From NCBI GenBank assembly GCA_947396885.1, contig OX377201.1, positions 3,763,879 to 3,827,878 of the forward strand: 64,000 nt of DNA. The letters run 5' to 3'. The notes below the pieces were generated by a model, which saw only the letters and a list, made by a program, of their open reading frames with translations, was not told the DNA's origin and ran no database searches. Each line of letters starts with the position of its first letter. Positions within the stretch are counted from its first letter, which is position 1. Below, piece after piece: positions 12,101-22,680 of this stretch. Origin of the DNA: Heligmosomoides polygyrus polygyrus (taxonomy: Eukaryota > Nematoda > Chromadorea > Rhabditida > Heligmosomidae). A program made the position numbers and the translations under genes.

Positions 12101-12605
12101 TATTCGACTCCACTGTTCTCCCTGCCCTAACATACGCCTCAGAGACCTGGGCCATACGAAAGCAGGATGAACACGCGATCAGCGTCGCGCAGCGTGGAAT
12201 CGAGAGGACGATGCTCGGAGTGACACGACTCACGCAAGTGAGAGAAGGCCTCCGGAGTTCCGAGCTTCGCCGACGTTCGAAGATCAGAGACGCTGTCGCG
12301 TGGGCCAAGTTGTCGAAAATTAGGTGGGCCGGCCACGTAATGCGCTTCTCAGACACCCGCTGGACGAGAGCCATCACCGACTGGATTCCGCGGGATGTCA
12401 AAAGAACACCAGGACGCCCACCAACGCGTTGGTCGGACTTCTTCGTTAAAGCCCTGAACGACCGATATGACGCTCTTCGTGTCCCTCGAGCGAGGAGGAT
12501 CCATTGGACCACTCTGGCACGCGACAGGGACGAATGGAGACGCTGCTGGCACCCGCTCGAGCAATTCGATGATCAACGGGACGACAGGTGATACAGGTGA
12601 TACAG
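9174..12605 (+). mobile_element. Full-length RTE-type LINE with 11-bp target duplication
   Basis: This is a complete non-LTR retrotransposon of about 3.43 kb. It is flanked by the direct repeat GTCGTTTTCAA at 9163-9173 and 12606-12616, which I read as the target-site duplication. About 500 bp of GC-rich 5' leader precede a single long ORF. The 3' end follows the stop almost at once and consists of a short tandem repeat of GTGATACAG, as is usual for the RTE clade, with no poly(A). It lies inside a mariner and in the same orientation. Related fragments in the window are at 5425-6632 and 49205-49556. Confidence 0.93.
9676..12591 (+). CDS. LINE ORF2-type protein: AP endonuclease plus reverse transcriptase
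   Basis: The protein nicks target DNA and reverse transcribes the LINE RNA at the nick. The in-frame stop at 9589 limits the start. The first ATG is at 9676 (971 residues) and another in-frame ATG is at 9751. The N-terminal endonuclease (roughly residues 25-265) shows [29 protein letters not shown] (about 166) and SDHR (about 258), which fit the EEP fold. The RT domain (roughly 500-790) shows [14 protein letters not shown] (about 523), [21 protein letters not shown] (about 600), [10 protein letters not shown] (about 656) and the catalytic FADDIVLI (about 698). The C-terminus has [11 protein letters not shown] and [12 protein letters not shown]. It has no stop or frameshift, unlike every other element ORF here, so it may encode functional protein; expression is unknown. 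Confidence 0.93.
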   Translation: MGRTSTERLLKSQGPTRLRKLRRTRMTICTYNARTLASEASVEDLMMQARKIKYDVIGLTETRRHHPLHAAYDSGEELFLGTCDSRGVGGVGVLVNTHLAMNIDSYESLTSRIGRLRLKRCGSVPALTVFVAYAPTSDYDDEEVEAFYVELEKFYKEDHTFYKVIVGDFNAKIGPRRSPEELHIGTHGLEWNEQGERLSEFIMSTKTIHGNSQFQKPPSLRWTWESPGGQFHNEIDHIIFNRKYCLTDVSVVPKFYTGSDHRLLRARFRFSRQGEKAAKFKKRSPRTTINWDLYTSLAGLWEDAVMDNVDEEYDRFVHHLHDSAKGAESLKTTKRRLSPETLELIRQRGAARASGNYQLTSELAKLCREAIKEDLKERRAEVLAEAAEAGLSIRNARRNFANFKTKMTALRRPDGTVTSSRRTMEKVIHDFYSDLFDSHVHLPPCHLPQDGYVVPSVLSSEIRHAISSVKKRTAPGSDRIRPEHLKNLPPTLINTLARLFTRYLSECKVPSQWKTSRTVLLYKKGDVHDIGNYRPICLLSVVYKLFTRVILNRISRTLDEGQPCEQAGFRRGFSTIDHIHTITKLIEVSREYKLPLCLTFIDLKKAFDSVETEAFIEALLTQGVPTQYIRVLRELYSGFTTKISPFYNDVVVDVKRGVRQGDTISPKLFSATLENVMRELEWEDMGVKVDGRQLHHLRFADDIVLITPSISQAERMLADFDRVCGSVGLQLNLTKTMFMRNGWVSDAPFSLNGTNISECSSYVYLGREVNMANDLAPELSRRKRAAWGAFKSVEEVAKKTKNVRLRAHLFDSTVLPALTYASETWAIRKQDEHAISVAQRGIERTMLGVTRLTQVREGLRSSELRRRSKIRDAVAWAKLSKIRWAGHVMRFSDTRWTRAITDWIPRDVKRTPGRPPTRWSDFFVKALNDRYDALRVPRARRIHWTTLARDRDEWRRCWHPLEQFDDQRDDR

Positions 12606-12805
12606 GTCGTTTTCAAAAGACAATACCAGCGGAGGTTTCAACGTACTTGCCGCCGACGACGAAAGTCTTGAAAACGAAGAGCATGCAAGACAGGCGCCTG
12701 TCCTAGATAGCGACCTTCCACTGACTGCCATTAAAGCTGATCCGACAAGATCGACTCGGGTGCTTGCAGCAGAGCTTCTCTGCTCTAAATCCTACTCCAA
12801 ATTCT

Positions 12806-12860
12806 GCCCAAATTTAAATCCAAATCGAGTTGACACTCGATTTGGATTTAAATTTGGGGC
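12806..12860. repeat. Near-perfect hairpin at mariner deletion junction
   Basis: Two arms of about 25 bp (left 12806-12830, right 12835-12860) are reverse complements apart from one extra G, with a 4-base loop TGAC. The arm core is ACTCGATTTGGATTTAAATT. It sits exactly where the mariner reading jumps from the HTH region to the C-terminal catalytic region. Confidence 0.9.
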
Positions 12861-13364
12861 AGTCCTCTAGCAAGTTGCTGCGTGCTCATGCGAGGTCTCA
12901 TGTCATAAAAGTCGTTCAGGAGAAAATCGAGAAACTTGGTTGGACAATTTCGCCTCATCCACTGTACAGCCCGGTCATGACCCCATCCGACTGCCTCATA
13001 TTCCGCTCGATGCAGCACGCCTTGGCTAGGAAGAAGTTCGCCGACAACGACGAAATCCGGATTCGCAGACAGCTCATTTCTTTCAATCTTTGAGTGTACA
13101 TTGGGGAAAGTTGTTGATAATTGTGGAGAATATATTGCCGAATTAGGTTTGGTTTTAATTCCTCTGTATGAATTTAACTTTTTGGTCTGCAGCGACATTC
13201 CGTGTGGGACACCCTAATAGAAAGCGTTCAGAACAATTTTACGCGAAAGCATAGGATGACGTCATTATCAGTAGATTACAACCAGTTATGTACCTAATAG
13301 ACATGAACTTTGGTCTTCCCTCATTGAAGAATAGAAGAAAAATCTCGGGTATTGTCAAGATGTA

Positions 13365-14300
13365 CAGGGTGCCGCAAAATTACCCGTGCACAAAAAATTC
13401 AATGACATTTTGAAATCGAACTTCGCAGATCAATTCTAACTATCCAAGTTATCTACTACAAACCCGGCAATTTAAAGCATGCTAGCAGTTTTCAAAATGA
13501 TCGCCTTCAGCCTCCACAGAATCCTTCATATACTCGACAAACGCTTCGCATGTGGCACGCAGGTACGGATCATCAATTTCGTCCTAGGATTTCAAAAGCG
13601 CTTCTTTGAGAGAGTCCAAATTTGGGTGTCTGATGAAGCAAGTTTTTTCTCTAAGATGGCTTTTACAGAATAACTCACGGGTTAAGGTCCAGAGAACTGA
13701 AGGGGCATTCGGCGTGTGTGATGAAGTCAGGCAGTTGCTCAGCGCACCAGTCCTGGACTACCTTCGCTTTGTGTGCCGGAGCAGAATTTTGTTGGAAGCG
13801 CCAATAGGCTTTTCCAAAGTGGGAATGGGCCCACGGCTTAAGAACTTTTTCCAGAATATCCTTGTAAACCGCTGCGTTGATTTTCACGCCAGCTTCGATG
13901 AAAACTTTGGAGTTTTTTTCTGAAGATGTGACTCCTCCCCAAACCACAATGCCACAATGGAGTGAGGCTGTTTCGCGCTTTCCTGAAGTCGTCTTTTAGG
14001 GGCAGCATTAGCATGCAAGTTTCCAGCAATTTTCTCATTTTGGGAATTGAAGACTGGATTCAACGTGAGAATCATTTCATCGCTAAAGAGGATGTCTCGA
14101 GTGCGTGCCACCGTGGATCCTTGCAGCAACCTTTTACATCTACCCATCCCCTTCTTCTTCTGCCTAACCCTTTTATAATCAAATATGTATGGATTCCACA
14201 ATGTTAGTTAACATATCTTAGGCGAGTAAAGCAGAAAAATTTCGGAAAAAAGCGAAAAATTTAAAATGTTTAGGTGCACGGGTAATTTTGCCGCACCCTG
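13365..14300 (-). mobile_element. Tc1-like element, copy 1 (CAGGGTGCCGC family)
   Basis: Terminal inverted repeats begin CAGGGTGCCGCAAAATTACC at 13365 and match the reverse complement ending at 14300. TA lies immediately outside both ends (13363-13364 and 14301-14302), as expected for IS630/Tc1/mariner elements. Minus-strand frames encode pieces of transposase: ARTRDILFSDEM (first catalytic D), MVWGGVTSSEKNSKVF, and WCAEQLPDFITHAECPFSSLDLNP, which covers the region of the last acidic residue. The N-terminal helix-turn-helix found in the related copy at 57740-58986 is missing, and frames are broken, so this copy is a deletion derivative. Confidence 0.9.
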
Positions 14301-16089
14301 TACAAATTGCTCTTCGGTAAGCTGTCTACCAACCCAACTAAATTTTTCGTTGGAACAGTCTCAAAAACAGTTAGAGGGAAACCGAAACTTTGAGCACCTA
14401 TTGCAAAATTGAGAGCGAGCGAACTTCCTGCCTGACCTAAAGAATTCTTAAAGAACTTAACTCTTTGCTTGGAAAGTGCAGTGACCTATTGAGGATGTCT
14501 GTGCAAGCGTGTAGAAGAGCTATTGTTCGCTTTGTCTAGACGTCCAGAGGCCGTATTCATGAAGCGGCGAGAATGGGAGATAAGCGATATCATAGCGATA
14601 TCACCTCTCGCCTCTCTCCTCCCTCGTTCTTTTGCACCGGTAGCTTCCCGTGGGAAGCCGGGAAGATTCCGGGAATGTGTTGTTGTGTGTTGTAGGTTGT
14701 TCAGTGTTGAGAGATTAAATGACTAGTGCATATTATGCGTTATTAATTGATAATTTATGGTCGTTCCCTTGATTTGTGTCTCTACGATAGTTGGTTGTCC
14801 ACACGATATTTTTCGTGTAATAAATATATAAATATATATATATATATGTACGGTGTTTTATTTACATTCTACTGTTTCTTTGAGTAAAAATAAAATGGAA
14901 ATAATGACTATCGCTTTATCGACAATTAGAAGAAGGCAACAAATGAGCTCATTTCAGACCACCAATCCTCGATTTAGGAAGAAAAATTATGCTTCTTGAT
15001 TTATTACGAAAGCGCTCTCCTCATGAGCTCAAAGCGTGCATAAGCAATCCAGTCCTGTATTTTCGACAGTTATTAGCTATTCTCTATCCCTAGCGATCCA
15101 GAACACGAAGAGTAGTTCAGAAATCTTTCACCAAAATTTTATTTTGCAGATGTACGCCTAATTTTTCCAGCATGAGGGCGATTCCAAATGATCAAAAAAG
15201 ACTTGAACTTTTTAGTCTTAAAAGTCTTCTCTGCAGACGTATATTCAGCAAATTAATTTTTTGCTTTAAGGTCCTTAAAGGACATTCTAGGCCAAAACCA
15301 TCCAAGCACGGGGTGCTTTTGCCTACGTTGGGTCACCGTAAAAGCTTCCGCTTCCACTACCCAAATATAAAGCGGAAAAAATCGCGAAAAGGTTTTTAAT
15401 TCTGTTTTTTTACCGAGGTGCTCGTTGGCTACAAAGGTTGCTTCCGGGTTTATTAGAATTATTAGAATCACCATACCTTTTCGCTTTTCGAAAAAGGTTG
15501 AAGAAAATAGACCTAATTGCAACATTCCACCTCGCAGACATGACCTAGAGGCAGCATCCTAGTCTACCATTCTCTTTCACCTCTTGTTTCATATAGGTGA
15601 ACATGTTGTCGAAGTGTAATTGTGTTCTTACGCTCTCGTTTCCTAATTCGTGCTTCTAAGTAATTCTATTTTCTGCTTGTTTTTTGTTCATAACCATCGA
15701 GTTTGCCATATTGCCTTTTGTTTTTCCTCACCATTGTTTCTGTCACCCTCTTTTCTTCGCAGTTATGGTTAGTATCCTATCTAGCACCACAAACCTTCGA
15801 TTTCTTCTTCATCTTGAAGCACTAGTTGGCAAAAAACAAAACAGCCGAATAACCTTATTCCTTTTATGAAAAATTTGCTTGCCTTTAAGTAGTGGAGACA
15901 CCAACGTACCGGAGTCCACATGTTCATCGAACACTGGTTCTGCGTCAAGAATGTCAATATATGCTACCATTCAGTTTCTTCTGAAGTTTGGGCCGTTGCA
16001 ACTTGATGGTTCATGTTATATGCATAAGCAACTGATTTTGATCTCAAGCCTACTTGTCTCTCAGTCAATGAGAGAACAGGTCTCTTAAT
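14301..16089. other. Mostly featureless; half-MITE and AT microsatellite
   Basis: No coding motif. Around 14530-14640 the sequence GAGGCCGTATTCATGAAGCGG and an adjacent palindrome (GCGATATCATAGCGATATC) resemble part of the GGATTCATCAACGAC MITE family. A TA-rich microsatellite lies near 14822-14848. Confidence 0.4.
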
Positions 16090-16790
16090 CTTCCCAGGTC
16101 CTACATTTGGGGAATGCCAATCCTAGGGATTAATACCATCTTGACGTTCCCCAATCGAGGGAGTAGACGAAATGACTGATTTGGGTTTCATACTTACTTT
16201 GAATCTTAATTTCAATAAGCACAGTGAGGTCATTGCAAATAAAGCGATGCTTATGGTTTCCAGGCTGTTTAGAGCTTTGTCTACAAAAGGGCCTGAGGTC
16301 CTCATCCAGGCCTATAAGTCCTACATAAGGCCGGCACCCTAGAATACGGAACGCCTATCTTCTCACCGTATAACCGCCCAGTTATCGAGTAATTAGAAAG
16401 GTCCAGAATAGCTTTATCAGAAAGCTCATGATCCGAATGATTGGGTTCCTGTGCGATGAAATTTCCTCGAGCACTGAGCGAAATGCAAATCTCGGCCTTC
16501 AAAAATGATCGACAAGAAGGAAGACTAATGACCTGTTGCTGTTATACAAGATTTTCTTCGGTAAATCTGGAGTCAAGCTGGAGGACTTCTTCTCAGTGAG
16601 AAATTCTTCTACCGGGGGGGGGGGGAGAAAGGGAGAGTCAGGAAAATAGAGGTAACTACAGCAAGACACAACTTTCGCCGGTATTTCTTTGTCAGTAGGG
16701 CACTGCTTTTATTCGAAGACCTCCTAAAAAACTCTTCTGTTATCCTTAGCTACAATAACTTCAGGAGACGCCTAGTTTCTTTATCCGAAT
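16090..16790 (+). pseudogene. LINE RT C-terminal remnant (second copy, CR1-like)
   Basis: Plus-strand frames show VLHLGNANPRD, then DLGFILTLNLNFNKHSEVIA, RLFRALSTKGPEVLIQAY and KSYIRP, followed after stops by an FFVSRALLLF segment. This order (VLHLG, then DLG, then YxRP, then the FFxxR tail) is the usual end of CR1/jockey-type LINE proteins. Multiple stops and frameshifts make it a pseudogene. A G-run lies at about 16614-16625. The 5' part, including the RT catalytic core, is absent. Confidence 0.7.
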
Positions 16791-16924
16791 GATACCTTAC
16801 GCTGTTCTTCTAGCTCTAAATTCTTTCTTTCTCTGTTATTTTTTCATTTTAATGATGCTATTTTTCTTCTTTTCATGCCTGTTTGTTGTTAGATTAAGTC
16901 AATTTAACATAAGTGTATGCTTAT

Positions 16925-16951
16925 GTTATATATATATATATATATATATAT
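16925..16951. repeat. (AT)n microsatellite
   Basis: Uninterrupted TA dinucleotides downstream of the LINE remnant. Confidence 0.9.
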
Positions 16952-17099
16952 CTTCAAAGCGCTTCAGTTCTTCTCTTCTTAAAAATATATAAAGCAGATC
17001 AAAGGCAATCGTTTCTTCATGTTATGCGTTACGCATTCTTTCTCTACAGGACACCTTGGATGCAATTTGAATAGTACATTCAAAACTGTATTCGCCCTG

Positions 17100-18404
17100 C
17101 AGTGCGTTTCAAAAGTATGTATCCACTACATATTTTGCCCACATCTCGTTTCGCGTTCATTTCTGAAGGCCCGCACTAGCTCCACTAGATTCCGCGTAGT
17201 CGAATATAGAGAGCCACTCATTTTCTGAATTTTTCCCCGTCTTACACGAGAATCAAACTTTTTTGAAGAAATTTGTTTGAAAAATTGGCGTTTCAAAAGT
17301 GCGTATCCACTTGTGGAAATCAAATTTTTATTGAACTCAAAAATCGATCGGACCAGCACTACTTCTTGTAGCATCACTCATCGTATTATTCATGCTATTG
17401 ACAAAGTTATGGATGATTTGGTCTTCGCTGGTGTCCCCCGTAATCAAAATCGCCATCACGTCATTGAACTGTCGGTTATTCGCGTAGACTCGCCGAACCA
17501 CGATGCCCCACATGTTCTCCATTGGGTTGCTGTCAGGAAAGCAGATCGGCCAATCTGTTACGTAAATGTTGTAACGGTGAAATAAGATTTTTCTTGTTGG
17601 TAAAAATAAAAAACTCTAATCTTGGTGGTCCCGATGTATACCAACATTACTGGAGAGACCTCCTGCAAGAAGCCCTGGTTTTTGGAGGCGGTTCATTAAT
17701 GACATGGGCCGGCTTTTGCAGCAGCGGAAAGCTGAAGCTTAGCGTTCTGCTGCGTCGCGTGGTCAGTCTGGAGTGTCAAGATGTACAGAGCCTATCTTTC
17801 GGCATTTCTTGAGAGGCAGAAGACGGCAGAAACATGCTCTACAACACGGCAGCGATGCATTCCATGGGTCCAGCTCTACTAAAGATTGGCTCCACCGTGA
17901 CAACATTCAAGCAACGGACTGCCCGGCCTGCTCTCCTGACAGCAACCCCTGGAGAACATGTGTGGGGTTGGAATGTCGATAAGTCTATGCGAATAACGGA
18001 CAGTTCCATGACGTGGTGGCAATTTTGATTACATGGGAGACCAGCGAGGACAAAATCATTCAGAACCTTATCAATAGCATGAATAATACAATGTAGGATA
18101 GGATGTTATAAGAAAGAGTGGTAGTACGATCGACTTCTGAATTTAATAAGAAGTGCATTTACAAGTGGATACATATTTATGAAACACCGTTTTACAACTA
18201 ATTTTCTTTAAAAGAGTCTGATTCTCGTAAGAAAGAGGAGACATGCGGGAAGAAGAAGACGAAGACGAAAAATTTTGTGAAACTGAGTGGATTCCTACTC
18301 TCGACTACGGAGACTCTAGTGGAACTAGTGCGGGCTTGCAGATATGAACGCTAAATGAGATATGGGCAACTTATGGAGTGGATACATACTTTTGAAACGC
18401 ACTG
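17100..18404 (+). mobile_element. Fold-back Tc1-like element with direct repeats inside its termini
   Basis: Both outer ends carry an identical 28-bp motif beginning CAGTGCGTTTCAAAAGTATG, and TA follows the right end. A second, degenerate copy of the same motif lies inside each end (about 17287-17311 and 18162-18188), an arrangement like the IR/DR subgroup of Tc1 elements. The homology between the two halves continues much further: both arms encode the transposase C-terminus, reading NPMENMWGIVVRRVYA on the minus strand near 17500 and the matching sequence on the plus strand near 17950. The centre (about 17640-17930, plus) keeps FGGGSLMTWAGF and a segment ending CSPDSNP. The left end therefore appears to be an inverted copy of the right end. 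Confidence 0.85.
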
Positions 18405-18719
18405 TATCCTACAAGTAACCGTTCCGTTTCCACTCAACATACCTGCCAAAAAAAATGGAGGGCAAAACTCAATTAATAAGCGGGTTTTTGCTATTTCTGA
18501 TCTGAAAATAAATGGATTTTTTCCGGCCTTACACCAACTATTTTGTTATAGGTTTCTAACCCTAGAAATAAAATATCAGAAATCAGCAGTCATTAAGGTT
18601 AAAAGTTATCGATTCATCGATTTGGTGGATTACACACAAAGAGTCACGCAGTTGGTTCATTCAAAAAAAACAATGATAACATTCCTAAAAAACAAAGTAT
18701 GCAACAATAATGAAACTAA

Positions 18720-20335
18720 AACATTAATACTTTGTTACAATACCTTTAGCTTCAATAACAGCCCGGCATCTTCGTAGTCATGAGTCGAACAAATTTTCAA
18801 TGCAGTACTGTGGGACCTTCTACGTTTCTTCAGGCTTGGCAAATTTTTCGGCGGAATTTCTTGCTCTTCTGCCTTCTATGCAGTGCTTCAGTTTCTCTCG
18901 TTAATGCTTTATTCGATTCAGATCCTAAGGCTACACTGAAGCACTTGAACGACGAATGACGCCAGTTGAACTAGTCACGGATATGGCCAGATGTGACGAC
19001 AATTCTTCTCCATTGAAAAATTCCGCGCCCCATTCAGCCGCGGGCGCTCTCTGGGTTCACTTTCTTCCCCGGGCAATTTTTCTGTGTCTCCTAATTTTCA
19101 GGGTCTACTTCCTAATCAGCGCTTCCAGCTTTCGTTCATGGGCTTGCGGACAGTAGTGCGGCTGTGCGTGTCCGGGGAGGTCGACTTCTCGGGGGTTCTC
19201 TATGCTGCGCGCGTTTGGCTTCTGGATTTCTCCCTCGAGAAAAAGTTTTCTTATTCATACTTCTTACGCGTGCCTTGTGGGGATCGATCTCGCACATATC
19301 GCCCATATTTTGTCGTTTCTCATGCTACTCATGTATCTTGGGTGTTTAGTTGTGTAGTAGCGCTGTTATCCTTAGCTGTGTTGTTTTCATATCTTATTGT
19401 TCTTCATATATTCTACTGTCATGTTATCCTTTGCTCATTTAGGCTTTAGTTCGCCTTGTTTTTGTCTTGCCAATACCTCAGGTTAAGTTGTTCCCTCCCC
19501 AAAGTGGGTTCTTTTTCTGTCTCATCAGTATCGGTATTTTTCGCGAGTTCCCTTAGCTGCTTTGGGTCCAATGCATTATTGTTCTCGTCCATATGAGGCT
19601 CATTTTGTTTGCTTGGTTTCGCGTAGTAGAGTCATATTTGGTTATGATTTTCGTTCCATATCGCTTTATCATTGATGCTGTTTTTTATATTCTTTATTCG
19701 CGTGCGTGTTTATTTTTTGTATTTAAAGATAAAGGTAAATTACCCAAGTCTGAGGTGATCTTCCTCGCATGTGGTCACAACTATATCTCAAAATCCGCGT
19801 GACAGTGCTATTTTGGGTTGGTTGAACTCACTTCAAGATGTGTGTTTCAGAACAATCTCTAAAAAAAAAACCCTCTGCTAATGAATTGGATAGCAAATGA
19901 ACGCACGGTTGTTTCTAAAATATATAACTAGTCATACTTTTCTAAATGCTCACAAATTTTTAGAAGTCCAATTCGGTAGTCACTGATTCAGCCCCAATAC
20001 ATCACGCTTCTTCCACCATGTTTCACAGTGGGTGCTGATACCTGGGATCGAATCTTTTTTCAACTGAACATCATTTACACTTTACATCGTTGTTTTCTAA
20101 AAAATTGAACTTTTTTTTTTAGAAAATAGGACGCTCTTTGCTGGCGAGACCAACCAGCATGCTCCTTTATCACATTGACACGGGCAACACGATTTTTCTT
20201 TGAAGTTAGAGGTTTCCATGAAGTACTCATTCCGTGGGGACTGGCGACGTTTTGCATGCCTTCAAAAAATTGTTCTGATTGATGGAATATCTCTATTGGT
20301 GACTGGAAACTCACTTTGAATTCCGTAGGCAGTGA
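18720..20335 (-). mobile_element. Tc1-like transposase remnant, interrupted
   Basis: Two separated parts of one minus-strand Tc1-like transposase. The upstream part (20330-19880) shows VNVIKEHAGWSRQQRASYF, then after frameshifts PTVKHGGRSVMYWG, a hallmark Tc1 motif. The downstream part (18960-18723) ends with a decayed RCRAVIEAKGIVTKY and a stop, which is the usual Tc1 C-terminus. About 0.9 kb of unrelated sequence lies between them (see next entry). I could not find terminal inverted repeats. Frames are broken throughout. Confidence 0.75.
18965..19870 (+). other. Segment inserted in the Tc1-like remnant; ends near an SL1-like site (copy D)
   Basis: This T-rich segment separates the two transposase pieces. 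It contains open frames (for example 19084-19449) that match no family I know. At 19734-19754 the plus strand has an SL1-like sequence with about 18 of 22 matches, keeping the core ATTACCCAAG, preceded by GATAAAGG and followed by GT. No target duplication was found, so the exact limits are uncertain. Confidence 0.4.
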
Positions 20336-21447
20336 GCTTTAGACTGGCACGATTCGTTAAAGAAGGCTCACTGCCTTTGTCCCTTACGTGCCAATCCAAG
20401 GATCACTGTCTTTGTCCTTTCATTAATTCATAAAGTCATTGGGCTTCGTGCTGGATTTGGTGTTTGTTTTCATATGTTAATACTATCTTCAATTTTTTTT
20501 ATTTTCTGTTTTATTTATTCTAATTTTATTAATATTTTCTTTTATTTATTTTTATTCTATTTTATTTTTCAAACTTTCAAAATTTTTAAGTGAGATGCGA
20601 AGTGCACCAGATGCACTGGCCATAACATAAATCGATACATGTCCCGAATGTGGGCAGCATTGGGAGGTGGAAACGCGCGAGACAATCAGATCGCACCTAA
20701 TGGGCATGCCATTGAGAGAAGAAGTGTACGGTCGGTACCCTTATTGGCTCGCATGTTTTCGGTAGATGTTCTGTTTGGCTATGATTGGCTGGCGCTCTGA
20801 GTGCTACCCATCTGCCCGACATGTACCCATAAATCTAATAAAAGAACAGTAAACCCCAAAAAAATCTGGACGAAAAACACAAAGGCGCACTATTTGAAAA
20901 GTAAGAAATGTCATTTTTATTCATTTTTATTTTTATCTTTCGTGAAGTAATACTGCTACTGGAAAGAAAATATTATTGCTAATATTTGGAGTATGACTCT
21001 AAAGGCACACTTTTTGCAAGTTTGGAGACGATTCAGTGATTGGGAATCTCGAAAACACATTGTTAATAAATTTTTAAACTCTATTGTAATTATATATTAC
21101 CCTTTCGAAACCAGTTTGTCTCCAATTCACCGGCCACAGAGGGCTGAACTACCTGGCTATCTATGGCGGAGTCTGAACATTGAATCTGTTCTGGACACAC
21201 GCCTCAGGTAGTCCACTAATCTCCTTCCTTTCATTCGGTAATCAGTCGTCCTTTTTCCTATCTCTTGCTTCCTCCGTTATATGTTCCTTTCTTGAACGTT
21301 TGGAATGGTTCTATTTAAATACGTGGGTCACCTTCTGTCCATATAACGTCATGTCTGGGACTCTAAAGGTGAATATGTGATCTGAAGACTGAAGCACAAC
21401 TGGTGGTTTTATGCAACGAAGGATGAAGGCTCAGAAGCGCAATAGCA
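20336..21447. other. Non-coding; contains a dispersed repeat at about 20620-20850
   Basis: An AT-rich tract occupies about 20480-20600. Around 20620-20850 the order GGGCAGCATTGGGAGG, GGTACCCTTATTGGCTCGCAT, then GCGCTCTG and a final AATAAAAGAACAG is shared with 51600-51870, which lies inside the hAT-like element. The family is unknown to me; the AATAAA-like end suggests a transcript end. Confidence 0.5.
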
Positions 21448-22680
21448 GTATGTGTTAGGTTGTACGGAAATAAATACAGCTTTTTGGCCTCCAGCTTTAG
21501 AGCGGGATTTTTTTTTGCAAAATTTCCTTGGAAAAAACCTTGGACTAGTGCAGCCTTGGAATAGTGCATAATTGTACACTGTTACACAGCTAGTGTTGTG
21601 CGTTTTCTTATTGTGCCATTTGTTTCAATATAGATTACTTTACGGCAGATTTTGCAGCCTATAAATGGGCGTGACAAAGCAGCAATTTCGGCAGGTTTAC
21701 TTCTATGAGTTCAAGCCCGGTCGTACCGCGGCGAAAACAATTGAGAACATCAATGAGGTATGGGACCAAGAAAGTGTCAACGAATCCCCGGGGATGCGCT
21801 GGTTTCAAAAGTTTCGTCGAGGTAAGTACGATTTAGGGATGAGGCAGGTCGCGGACGTCGCTCTGGCATTGATGGTAACGAGTTAGTGACCTTGGTGGAA
21901 GCAAATACACGTGTGAGCGTTCAAGAACTTGCGAAGGAACTTTGCGTAAGCAAGTCAAGTGTTTGGAGACACATGCGGGAAATTGGAAAGACGAGGAAGT
22001 CAGATAAATGGATACCACACGAGTTGACGACCATCGAAAGAATCGTTGGTTCAACGTGTCGTCAGCGCTGCTTCTTCGCAACAAGAACGATTCATTTCTC
22101 GACCGTATCCTAACTTGTGACAAGAAATGGGTCCACTACGGTAACGGCGACGATAGACTCAGTGCTTGGACCGCGATGAAGCTCCGCAGCAGTTCCCGAA
22201 ACCGAAATTGCACCGAAAAAAGATCGTGATGACTGTTTGGTGGTCTGCTTCTGGATTAATTCACAACAGTTTCTTGAATTCGGGATGAACAATGGCGGCA
22301 GAAAAGTACGCCCAACAGAGCGACGAAATAAAGAATTCCGACTTGTGCACCCGGCAGTGGTCAATAGAAAAGGACCGGTCGTTTCCACGACAACATATTG
22401 CGCATCCGACGCTGCAAAAGTGAACGAGTTGGGCTACAAAACTCTACCACATCCACCATATTTGTTGGGCCTTCCGCAAACCGAGCATCACTTTTTCAAG
22501 CATCTGCATAAGTTCTTGAGCGAGAAATTCTTAATAACCGAACCCATGTGAAAACCGCCTTCGACGAATTTATCTGCTCGAGAACTCCGAACTTCTGGGC
22601 AAAAGGGGTAGATCAGCTAGTATCTCGTTGGCAAAGAGGTGTAGACTTGAATGGTTTTTATTTCGATTAATAAAGTTGTG
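21448..22680 (+). mobile_element. Decayed mariner (TTAGGTTGTACGG terminus)
   Basis: A terminus-like TTAGGTTGTACGGAAATAAA starts near 21448. The transposase begins at 21665 with KQQFRQVYFYEFKPGRTAA and GMRWFQKFRRG. A second frame carries LVEANTRVSVQELAKEL and SVWRHMREIGK, a third the ILTCDKKWVHYG segment (first catalytic D present), and a fourth KTLPHPPYLLGLPQTEHHFF, where the last acidic residue is E. The C-terminus near 22640 reads VDQLVSRWQRGVDLNGFYF. At least four frame changes make it inactive. I could not find the right terminus. Confidence 0.85.

Larger units (their letters stand above)
8898..13217 (+). mobile_element. Internally deleted mariner split by a LINE
   Basis: The outer ends are inverted repeats: TTAGGTTGTCCCCACATGGA at 8898, and at 13217 the reverse complement of TTAGGGTGTCCCACACGGA, followed by TA. 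Left of the LINE, from 9069, a mariner-like N-terminus is visible (LLYEFKLEKSAA, AAFGEDVVF). Right of the LINE the same protein continues (ADDESLENEEHARQAP, then IKADPTRSTRVLAAELL). After a hairpin at 12806-12860 comes the C-terminal part with ARSHVIKVVQEKIEKLGW and MTPSDCLIF. The region holding the first catalytic D is deleted. Without the LINE and one duplication the element would be about 0.88 kb, shorter than the usual 1.2-1.3 kb. Confidence 0.88.

Noticed and set aside
9129..12706. Many long minus-strand and off-frame open frames over the LINE
   Set aside because: They lie on or opposite the LINE ORF, follow its codon structure and have no motifs of their own.
19084..19449. 121-codon plus-strand frame
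   Set aside because: T-rich composition gives hydrophobic residues by chance; no recognisable domain and no neighbouring exon signals.
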